This document shows positions 46,495 to 54,020 of a stretch of DNA of 64,000 bases, one piece after another. A program made the position numbers and the translations under genes. Under the pieces are notes generated by a model. The model saw nothing but the letters and a program-made list of their open reading frames with translations, did not search any database and was not told the origin of the DNA. Source of the stretch: Methylotuvimicrobium alcaliphilum 20Z. Lineage in GTDB: Bacteria > Pseudomonadota > Gammaproteobacteria > Methylococcales > Methylomonadaceae. The stretch spans positions 4,216,001 to 4,280,000 of the forward strand of contig NC_016112.1 of assembly GCF_000968535.2 (NCBI RefSeq). The letters are read 5' to 3'. Numbering within the stretch: the first letter of the stretch is position 1; every line of letters starts with the position of its first letter.

Positions 46495-47865
46495 TCAATT
46501 GAAAAAACGGGCATCCGCCTGTTGTTCTTCGGTGATTGGTTTGATCTCTTCCGGCAAGTCCGTTCCCAAAAACCGGTTCAATTTCCCCATGCCGGCCAAA
46601 ATGCGATAACGCGCCGCAAGTTCGTTATACATGGCATCGGTATAGGCTATGCTGGCCATATAGACCTCGTTCGTCGTATCCAGCAAATCTAAAAGCGTGC
46701 GCTGACCGATATTGAATTGACGCTTGTAAGCCTCCAGCGTCTTGATGCTGGAAGTTCGATGCGATTCAAAAAAAGCCATTTGGTTGTTGAGCGTTTGATA
46801 AGCGACCCAGGCCAGCCTAACACTTTCCATAACCTGTCTATAGGTATTGTCTCTTATGTTTTTGGCTTGAGCGATTTCGTGAGCGGTTTGGCGGCGTCTG
46901 GCGATGTCTCGCCCGCCATTAAATAAGTTGTATCGCACGCGAACCATAGCCGTTAAGTCTTCATTGACGCCGCGAATACCACCTGTGTCGTCATTGTTAT
47001 CATAACTCACTTCAAAATCGACCCGAGGATAAAACGGCGCCGACGCGGTCTCATGCTGCGCTTTCGATTCTTTGATATCCGACTCAGCTTCTTTTAGCGT
47101 AGGATGATTCGCCAAAGCCAATTCGATCGCGTCATCGAGGTTCGACGGGATGTCGCCGTTTTCCTTCGATGGGCTGGGTGCTTCTTCCAATGTTTTAGGT
47201 AATACGCCTATGACGCGATAATAGCCAGTCTCGGCATCTTGCAAATTACCTTGTTGAGCGAGAAAATTCGATTCTGCGTTGGCAAGACGGCCGGTTGCTT
47301 GATCTAGGTCCGATCTACGGCCGACCCCGCGCTCGGTCCGCAGCCTGATTTGACTAAAAATACTGCGATGAGTATCGAGGTTTTCCTGCGCCAAATCCAA
47401 TAAGTCTCGATTTCGTAGCATTTCGATATAGGTTTGAGCAGCTTGAAGACCAATGATTTCGGATCTTCCGAAAACTCTATACGCCTGCGCATCGGTTTTG
47501 AACGTAAACCGGTCGACTTCATGCGGCGTTTCAAACCCATCGAAGATCATTTGTCGAAATTGTACCGATGATTCGGTTCTGCCAAATTGATTGACGCCTC
47601 CCCTTTGATTAGTACCGCCAAACCCTCGCGTGAACGGCGTATTCGCTCTTTCCAAACCGTAACCGGCGGACACATCGATCTTGGGTAAATAATTCGCCTT
47701 GGCTTGATCGATTTCTTGTTCATAAGCCAAACGTACCGATCTGGCTTCCTGAATCTCGGGATTCTCGTCGAGAGTTCGTTGTACGGCTTGACGCATCGAC
47801 TCGGCATGACTTGGCAAAACAGTCAAACTCAATGCCAAACAAAAACCTAACAATGGCTTCTTCAT
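46495..47865 (-). CDS. lapE: TolC-family outer membrane protein of the Lap secretion system
   Basis: 456 residues from the ATG at 47865; signal peptide up to LPSHA. A TolC-like repeat architecture: ALANHPTLKEAESDIKESKAQHETASAPFYPRVDFEVSYDN, LQAAQTYIEMLRNRDLL, RVRYNLFNGGRDIARRRQTAHEI, SIKTLEAYKRQFNIGQRTLLDLLDTTNEVY. It forms the outer membrane channel for type I secretion; the LapB and LapC genes 1.6 kb away on the other strand are the natural partners. An ATG at 47898 would add 11 residues. Assignment as LapE rests on context. Confidence 0.88.
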   Translation of the reverse strand: MKKPLLGFCLALSLTVLPSHAESMRQAVQRTLDENPEIQEARSVRLAYEQEIDQAKANYLPKIDVSAGYGLERANTPFTRGFGGTNQRGGVNQFGRTESSVQFRQMIFDGFETPHEVDRFTFKTDAQAYRVFGRSEIIGLQAAQTYIEMLRNRDLLDLAQENLDTHRSIFSQIRLRTERGVGRRSDLDQATGRLANAESNFLAQQGNLQDAETGYYRVIGVLPKTLEEAPSPSKENGDIPSNLDDAIELALANHPTLKEAESDIKESKAQHETASAPFYPRVDFEVSYDNNDDTGGIRGVNEDLTAMVRVRYNLFNGGRDIARRRQTAHEIAQAKNIRDNTYRQVMESVRLAWVAYQTLNNQMAFFESHRTSSIKTLEAYKRQFNIGQRTLLDLLDTTNEVYMASIAYTDAMYNELAARYRILAGMGKLNRFLGTDLPEEIKPITEEQQADARFFN

Positions 47866-47919
47866 ATCTATTTTTTCCGTTAATGTTATATCCCGCACCC
47901 GTTTCGTTTACCGAGTAAA

Positions 47920-47992
47920 TATACCTATCGTAGATCTAAGGCACCGCGGTGCCTCCTTGGGCACTACCGAAATTTGAAATGCGAAAGGTATA
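47920..47992. repeat. Dispersed repeat, family B copy 5 (short)
   Basis: A 73-base version: the ends tatacctatcgtagatcta and tttgaaatgcgaaaggtat are imperfect inverted repeats, and the core found in longer copies is missing. It separates the TolC-like and VWA genes. Confidence 0.7.
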
Positions 47993-48004
47993 GATTACGG
48001 ACAG

Positions 48005-48793
48005 TTATTCGGTCTCATTCTGATTTTCATGCAAAACGACCGAAGCAATAAAGGCATCGAAACCGGATGCCGGGTAAATGGTCCTCGATGTAGTATAAAA
48101 ACCGCAACCGCCTATATCCGCAAGTTTATTTAACATCGATTGCCCCGGTATATCACTCGAATTTCCTGTCCATACCGTGTAAATGCAAATCGAATCGCCG
48201 TAACGGGCTTTCAGAACCTTGGCGAGCGTCACCGGAGAAGTGATGTAACCGTTGCCATCGCTAATGATCAATAACGCCGTTTGCCCTGAAATCGAAGACA
48301 AATCCGCTACGACTTCTTCAAGCGCATTAGTCAGCGTCGCGCCACCGCTTACGCACTCTTGTTGGCCTAGGCTAGACAGCCATCGATCATGATCATGGGG
48401 CTCGAGCGGGTAATCCAAACGGCTAAGCCGCCAGTCCAAACAAGGCCCAAAGCCAAATCGTCGAAGCGCGACATTAATGTCGAGCCCTTCGATACTGTTG
48501 TTTATCCGAAACAATAGCTCTCTGGCTACCGAAAATTTTGTTGGCTTGGCATCGCCGGGAAAATCGTTATCTTGATCGGCATTGCCATGATAGGCTTCTT
48601 TCATCGAAGACGAGCTATCCAAGAGCACATAAACGTGATCGGCTTTTTGTTGATAGCCGTGGTTTTGAATCAAATGATCGAGCTCGATCGTTTTTATCGG
48701 CCGGAAGGTTCTGATTGGCTGTTCTGCACAAGCGCTTAACGCAATCGCTATCGGAAAAATTGTCGTCAGTAAGATTTTTTTTATTTTTATCAT
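48005..48793 (-). CDS. VWA-domain lipoprotein
   Basis: 262 residues. Lipobox LSAC with acylated C22. A von Willebrand factor A domain from about residue 53: MIDAS motif DSSSS (D59, S61, S63), a threonine in SGGATLTNAL and an aspartate in LLIISDGNG. In other Lap loci a VWA protein fused to or followed by an OmpA domain is encoded between the TolC and the transporter genes; here the OmpA part is absent and the protein ends at residue 262. It probably acts at the outer membrane with the adhesin machine. Function is not proven. Confidence 0.8.
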   Translation of the reverse strand: MIKIKKILLTTIFPIAIALSACAEQPIRTFRPIKTIELDHLIQNHGYQQKADHVYVLLDSSSSMKEAYHGNADQDNDFPGDAKPTKFSVARELLFRINNSIEGLDINVALRRFGFGPCLDWRLSRLDYPLEPHDHDRWLSSLGQQECVSGGATLTNALEEVVADLSSISGQTALLIISDGNGYITSPVTLAKVLKARYGDSICIYTVWTGNSSDIPGQSMLNKLADIGGCGFYTTSRTIYPASGFDAFIASVVLHENQNETE

Positions 48794-48872
48794 AGAAGAA
48801 TTATGGGTGTTACGAGATCGATGATCTCTTAACGTTCAAGCGAGCTATTTTAACGAATGTTCGTACGCTCAA

Positions 48873-49078
48873 TATACCTTTCGCACTTCAAATTTCGGCA
48901 GTGCCAGAGGAGGGGCCTGGGTGTCCGGTCGATTTTCGCTCCAAAATCGACATTCACGCCATCCATGGCGCTCACAAAGGCTTTGCCAGCATGGAGCTGG
49001 CATAGAGCCTATATGGACGTATTCACGGCGTCCTTTGGCGGACACCCAGGCGCCGAATTTTGATCTACGACGGGTATA
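48873..49078. repeat. Dispersed repeat, family B copy 6 (full)
   Basis: A complete copy with ends tatacctttcgcacttcaa and tttgatctacgacgggtat, inner segments ggctttgccagcatggagc and the shared core (gacgtattcacggcgtcct), closely matching copy 4. It occupies the gap between the VWA gene and the small protein gene. Confidence 0.8.
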
Positions 49079-49115
49079 CATCCTTATCAATCGCGGTTCT
49101 CAAACGAGAGTATTG

Positions 49116-49454
49116 CTAAAATATACCTTCGTCCGTATCGATCAATGGTGAAAGAGAAATCATATCCGAACGCAGTCGCTGACGTTTGGAGAGTTTTTCC
49201 TGAGCAAACGGCGGTAATTCGGTAATAGCAAACACCTGTTTTTTTATCAATAGATCCACCACGTCTTCCAAAACCCGAATAAGCTCTAAGTCGGACTCTT
49301 CTAGTTCCTGCAAGACTTTGTTCGACAAGGACTGAGAGTGTCGATACTCCAAAACCTCGGGTTCGTCATCGGTCAACCATTGTGCATCAATGGCCGTTTC
49401 GGTGTCATATAACGCTATAATCTTTCCCGCGCTATCGCGTATTGCATAGGGCAT
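49116..49454 (-). CDS. Small conserved protein of Lap loci
   Basis: 112 residues. It starts PYAIRDSAGKIIALYDTETAI and has the acidic EPEVLEYRHSQSL and ELEESDLELIRVLEDVVDLLIKKQVF stretches. Similar proteins are annotated as tryptophan-synthase-beta-like, a name without functional support, and they often sit beside lapB-type genes. It is divergent from lapB with an 87-base gap that must hold both promoters. Confidence 0.75.
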   Translation of the reverse strand: MPYAIRDSAGKIIALYDTETAIDAQWLTDDEPEVLEYRHSQSLSNKVLQELEESDLELIRVLEDVVDLLIKKQVFAITELPPFAQEKLSKRQRLRSDMISLSPLIDTDEGIF

Positions 49455-49541
49455 AAGTTATCGTAAAAGTAACCAAAAGCGTTTTCATTCTAGTACAATC
49501 AAACGCTTTGTAAATAATTATTGGCAGCGACAATAACAACA

Positions 49542-51722
49542 ATGAGCCTATCGAATTCGGAACAAGCGGGGAATATAGAAATAGCCGGCGGCAACGACAA
49601 CGACAGTTCGTCGGTTAACGATCCTTTACTGAATGCATTGTTGGTCTTATGTAAATTGTTGCAAAACCCGCACTCCGCCGATGCGTTGACGGCCGGCTTG
49701 CCCTTGGAAAGCAATCGCCTGACTCCGGATTTATTTCCGAGAGCCGCCAAAAGAGCGGGCCTGGCGGCAGGTCTTGTCGTCAGACCGCTCGATCGAATTT
49801 CCAATTTGGTCTTGCCCGCCATTTTGCTGTTAAAGCAAGGTCAAGCCATAATCCTGCTGTCGAGAGATGGCAACCAATGTAAAGTTCTGTTTCCTGAAAC
49901 GGAAGACGGAATAAAAACTGTCGCGCTGAACGAACTTAACCAAGATTACACCGGAGCCGCCTTTTTCGTTCAACAAGAGCATTCTTTCGACAGCCGCATC
50001 GACCAAACGCAAGCGCCCAAGTCAGTACACTGGTTCTGGGATGTCATTTTCAAGTCCTGGCCGATTTACAGCGAAGTCTTGATGGCTTCGTTTCTGATCA
50101 ACCTCTTCGCGATATCCACGCCGTTTTACGTCATGAACGTGTATGACCGAGTGGTGCCTAATCATGCGCTGGAGACCTTATGGGTCTTATCCACCGGCAT
50201 GCTGATTATCTATACTTTTGAATTCATCATGAAGAGCTTACGCAGTTACTTCATCGACACCGCCAGCAAACGTGCCGAAATCATCTTGTCAGCTACTTTA
50301 TTCGAGCGCATCATGGGCATCAAAATGGAATCCAGGCCAACGTCACTAGGCGTGTTTGCCAATAATTTCAATGAGTTCGAGTCATTTAGAGACTTTTTGA
50401 CCTCGGCAACACTAACCGCATTGATCGATTTGCCTTTCACGATTCTTTTTTTGATCGTCATTTGGTATCTTGCGGGAGACATGGTAATCATTCCGTTGAC
50501 CGTCATTCCGGTCGCATTAGTCAGCGGGTATTTCATTCAAAAGCCGTTGAGAAAATTGTCTCAACAATTATCCCAATTTTCGTCGCAAAAAGGAGCAACG
50601 CTCTACGAATCGTTATCGAATTTGGAAACCATCAAAGGCGCCAGCGCCGAAGGACAATCGCAAAAAAAATGGGAAGAAACCGTCGCTTATATGAGTAAGC
50701 TGAGCGTGAAATCCCGTTTTTACTCGTCTTTTGCGACTAATCTCATCACTTTTTTACAGCGCATGACCTATCTGATGGTCGTTATTTATGCAGTCTATTT
50801 AATCATCGAGGGTGAATTGACGGTAGGCGGGCTCATCGCCTGTACGATTTTGACACGCCATGCCTTGAATCCAATAGGAAAATTCGCCGCGTTGTTGACG
50901 CGTTACGATGCCGCCCGAACTGCGTTAGATTCATTGAAACAATTGATGAATCAACCCGTTGAGCGCGACGAATACAAAAAATATTTACATCGCCCCAAAT
51001 TCAAAGGCTCCATAGAATTTAAAGATGTGACTTTCAGCTATCCAAATCAACCGATCAAGGCACTTGAAAATGTCTCATTCAAGATCGATGCCGGGGAACA
51101 TGTCGCGATACTCGGACGAATCGGGTCCGGCAAATCGACGGTCGAAAAATTGTTACTAGGGTTTTACGAGGTTCAATCCGGCGCAATTCTGATAGACGGC
51201 ACCGATATTCGTCAAATCGATCCATCAGACTTACGCCGTCAAATCGGTTACGTGTCTCAAGACATTTCGTTGATGCACGGCAGCGTCAAAGACAACATTA
51301 CGCTCGGCGCCCGATACGCAGACGACACGATGATTTTACAAGCCGCACAATTAGCCGGAGTGACTCATTTTGTTGACAAACACCCGCAAGGCTTCGAAAT
51401 GCCGGTCGGCGAACGCGGGCGCTCGTTGTCTGGGGGGCAACGGCAAAGTATTGCCGTAGCTCGCGCACTGCTGTTGTCCCCACCCATTTACGTGATGGAC
51501 GAGCCGACCAATGCAATGGACAACAGTACCGAAGATGGTTTCAAAAAACGCTTGGCCCCTCATATCAGGGATAAGACACTATTATTGGTGACGCATAAAA
51601 CGTCTTTGTTAAGTTTGGTGGATCGTTTGATCATTATGGATAACGGACGAATCATAGCGGACGGCCCGAAAGACCAGGTTCTCAACGCTTTAAAACAAGG
51701 TCAGATCAAAGTTTCCAGTTAA
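49542..51722 (+). CDS. lapB: LapB-like type I secretion ABC transporter
   Basis: 726 residues from the ATG at 49542 (a TTG at 49521 is less likely). A C39-like N-terminal domain (about 25-150) lacks a catalytic cysteine, as in RTX and LapB transporters, then six helices, then the nucleotide-binding domain with Walker A GRIGSGKST near residues 525-533, signature LSGGQ near 629 and Walker B YVMDEPTNAMD. It exports the adhesin in one step across both membranes. It is the first gene of the run lapB-lapC-luxR-adhesin, each spaced by short gaps. Confidence 0.93.
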   Translation: MSLSNSEQAGNIEIAGGNDNDSSSVNDPLLNALLVLCKLLQNPHSADALTAGLPLESNRLTPDLFPRAAKRAGLAAGLVVRPLDRISNLVLPAILLLKQGQAIILLSRDGNQCKVLFPETEDGIKTVALNELNQDYTGAAFFVQQEHSFDSRIDQTQAPKSVHWFWDVIFKSWPIYSEVLMASFLINLFAISTPFYVMNVYDRVVPNHALETLWVLSTGMLIIYTFEFIMKSLRSYFIDTASKRAEIILSATLFERIMGIKMESRPTSLGVFANNFNEFESFRDFLTSATLTALIDLPFTILFLIVIWYLAGDMVIIPLTVIPVALVSGYFIQKPLRKLSQQLSQFSSQKGATLYESLSNLETIKGASAEGQSQKKWEETVAYMSKLSVKSRFYSSFATNLITFLQRMTYLMVVIYAVYLIIEGELTVGGLIACTILTRHALNPIGKFAALLTRYDAARTALDSLKQLMNQPVERDEYKKYLHRPKFKGSIEFKDVTFSYPNQPIKALENVSFKIDAGEHVAILGRIGSGKSTVEKLLLGFYEVQSGAILIDGTDIRQIDPSDLRRQIGYVSQDISLMHGSVKDNITLGARYADDTMILQAAQLAGVTHFVDKHPQGFEMPVGERGRSLSGGQRQSIAVARALLLSPPIYVMDEPTNAMDNSTEDGFKKRLAPHIRDKTLLLVTHKTSLLSLVDRLIIMDNGRIIADGPKDQVLNALKQGQIKVSS

Positions 51723-51739
51723 TCGGAGAGGATTCAACA

Positions 51740-53080
51740 GTGTTTTTAAATTCAAGCGCGCGCGAAAAAGACGAAGACGCTAGATACATAAGCGACATCT
51801 ATGCCGGTGTGCTGTATCGCTCCTCGTTTCACAGCCATCTCATTTTGTGGCTAACCGCTTTGTTTACCTTAGTCGCATTGGCTTGGGCAAACTTCGCGAT
51901 GCTTGACGAAATCACGCGCGGTTCCGGAAAAATAATTCCTTCCACCAGACTACAAGTCATTCAAAATCTCGAAGGTGGAATTCTGGCTGAAATTCTTATC
52001 CGCGAGGGCGATATCGTCGAAAAAGGCCAACCGTTAATGCGCCTCGATGATGTTCGCTTTGCCGCAACCTTCGGCGAGGAACGCATCAAACAATTCGAGT
52101 TACAAGCACAAATCGCAAGGCTGAATGCATTGGTCAATAAAACGCCACTGCTAATCCCCGAAACCATCGAAACCAACTACCCCGAATTAGCGCGGCAAGC
52201 TCAACGCTTGTATGAATCCAAAAAAGAAGAATATCAATCGACCTTGGAAACCATTCAACAACAAGTTTCTCAACGCGAACAAGAACTCGTTGAGGCGGAA
52301 TCGAAAATATCACGTTTGACGGATAGCTATGCGATGCTGGCCAAGGAACTGGAATTATCGGAGCCGCTGGTCGACTTTGGCGCGTTGTCCGAAGTGGAAT
52401 TATTACGCTTGAAAAGAACGGCCAACGACTTACAAGGAGAACTAAGAGCCACGCAACTGTCGGTACCGCGTTTACGCGCTGCGCTGAAAGAAGCCAAAAG
52501 CCGTATCAATGAACATCAAACACAATTTCGCACGGCTCTTATCCAGGAGCTTAATGACGCTAAAGTTGGATTCGATCGCATTGCCGAATCGATGCGCGCT
52601 ACCGAAGACAAAGTCAGCCGCACGTTGATCAGAGCCCCCGTTAAGGGCACAGTCAAGCAAATCAAAATCAACACGATCGGAGGCGTTGTTCAGCCCGGCA
52701 TGGATTTGATCGAAATCGTACCGTTTGAAGATCAACTGCTCATACAAGCCGAGATCAGGCCGTCCGACATTGCCTTCTTGCATCCGGGTCAAAAAGCCAT
52801 TATCAAATTGACCGCCTACGATTTTGCGATTTACGGCGGCTTGGAAGCAACCTTGGATCATATCAGCGCCGATACGATTACCAACCCGGAAGACGGTAAA
52901 AATTATTATCTTATTCGTTTGACCGCCAAACAAACTTATTTCGAAAGACATGGGGATCTGTTGGACATCATTCCGGGCATGACCGCCGATGTCGAAATTT
53001 TAACCGGCAAAAAAAGTGTTTTGGACTACTTACTGAAGCCTATTTTACGTGCCAAAGCAACCGCGATGCGAGAACGATAA
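51740..53080 (+). CDS. lapC: LapC-like HlyD-family adaptor
   Basis: 446 residues from a GTG start preceded by GGAGAGGATT. One helix near residues 33-55, then the HlyD layout: lipoyl half (GGILAEILIREGDIVEKGQPLMRLDD), a long coiled coil (about 130-300), second lipoyl half (APVKGTVKQIKINTIGGVVQPG) and a beta-barrel C-terminus (PGMTADVEILTGKKSVLDYLLKPI). It bridges LapB and the TolC-like protein. It lies 17 bases after lapB. Confidence 0.93.
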   Translation: MFLNSSAREKDEDARYISDIYAGVLYRSSFHSHLILWLTALFTLVALAWANFAMLDEITRGSGKIIPSTRLQVIQNLEGGILAEILIREGDIVEKGQPLMRLDDVRFAATFGEERIKQFELQAQIARLNALVNKTPLLIPETIETNYPELARQAQRLYESKKEEYQSTLETIQQQVSQREQELVEAESKISRLTDSYAMLAKELELSEPLVDFGALSEVELLRLKRTANDLQGELRATQLSVPRLRAALKEAKSRINEHQTQFRTALIQELNDAKVGFDRIAESMRATEDKVSRTLIRAPVKGTVKQIKINTIGGVVQPGMDLIEIVPFEDQLLIQAEIRPSDIAFLHPGQKAIIKLTAYDFAIYGGLEATLDHISADTITNPEDGKNYYLIRLTAKQTYFERHGDLLDIIPGMTADVEILTGKKSVLDYLLKPILRAKATAMRER

Positions 53081-53090
53081 GAACGTAACG

Positions 53091-53726
53091 ATGACAGCTT
53101 CGATTCTAATCATATCCAGCTCGAATACTACGTTGAATAAATGGCGCTCAGCGCTATCCAACAATTATGTCGTCGAGTTCGCCGATCGAATGGAATCTAT
53201 AGATAATCGCTATCAACTGGTCATCATAGAAACAAGTTTTATAGATCGAGAACGCCCCCCTTATCAATTCATAAAAAATTATTCGGGCCGGGTTTTGTTG
53301 ATCGGACATAATTGGCCCGATAGTCGGCAAATAGAGCTCATGACAGCCGGTGCAGCCGGGTATTGCGAAGAAGACGTCGGCACAAAAATTATAGGAATAG
53401 CCGTATCGAGAATTTTAAAAGGCGATCTCTGGATGAAACGTCACCTGGTTTCGAAAGTAGTCGCCGAACTGGTCAAAATTGCCCATTCAAGCACACCACC
53501 CCCACCCCATTCCACATCGGTCGATCTCGACTGCCTGACGCCACGCGAACATGAAGTGATCGAACGGGTTCAAAAAGGTCTGAGCAACAAATTGATCGCG
53601 TCCGAGCTCGATATTTCGGAAAGAACTGTCAAAGCTCACATGACATCTATTTTCCATAAATTAAATATCCCCGATCGATTTCATTTAGCCGTTTTGCTTA
53701 ACGATAGAAAACAAGAATCGAATTAG
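53091..53726 (+). CDS. LuxR-type regulator with altered receiver domain
   Basis: 211 residues from the ATG at 53091. The N-terminal part has a receiver-like fold, but the phosphoacceptor position reads LVIIETSF, with E47 where aspartate is expected, and the N-terminal acidic pocket (ILIISSSN) is missing. The C-terminal LuxR helix-turn-helix is normal: LTPREHEVIERVQKGLSNKLIASELDISERTVKAHMTSIFHKL. It is therefore likely phosphorylation independent. It sits 10 bases after lapC and upstream of the adhesin, a usual place for such regulators in Lap loci. Confidence 0.88.
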   Translation: MTASILIISSSNTTLNKWRSALSNNYVVEFADRMESIDNRYQLVIIETSFIDRERPPYQFIKNYSGRVLLIGHNWPDSRQIELMTAGAAGYCEEDVGTKIIGIAVSRILKGDLWMKRHLVSKVVAELVKIAHSSTPPPPHSTSVDLDCLTPREHEVIERVQKGLSNKLIASELDISERTVKAHMTSIFHKLNIPDRFHLAVLLNDRKQESN

Positions 53727-53745
53727 AACTTTTTAAAACGGTAAT

Positions 53746-53828
53746 TATACTCATCGCAGATCAAAATTCTGCACCGGGGGTCCGTCAAAGGACAACCAGG
53801 CGCCGAATTTTGATCTACGACGGGTATA
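53746..53828. repeat. Dispersed repeat, family B copy 7 (short)
   Basis: An 83-base copy made almost only of the two ends, tatactcatcgcagatcaaa and tttgatctacgacgggtat, with part of the capping sequence between. It lies between the LuxR gene and the adhesin gene. The adhesin promoter should lie between it and 54021; a TATAAT at 53992 has no convincing -35. Confidence 0.75.
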
Positions 53829-54020
53829 TTAAATAACCTCCCTAAACCCTCGGCAACTACTCCTGCGTTTTCGCTCTGTTCATTATGTCACAGTACCACA
53901 CTGTACTTTTCGTACAATAGTCAAAAAACTAAAACCGTGGAACAATGAAAGCGTCAGTAAATTAATCAATAGCCTTTGACCGAAAGGTTACTATAATTAT
54001 CAAAAGCTTGGAGAGCAATA

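Noticed and set aside
49600-49990. C39 peptidase activity of the LapB-like transporter
   Set aside because: The C39-like domain has no cysteine at the catalytic position, as in other transporters of RTX and Lap proteins.
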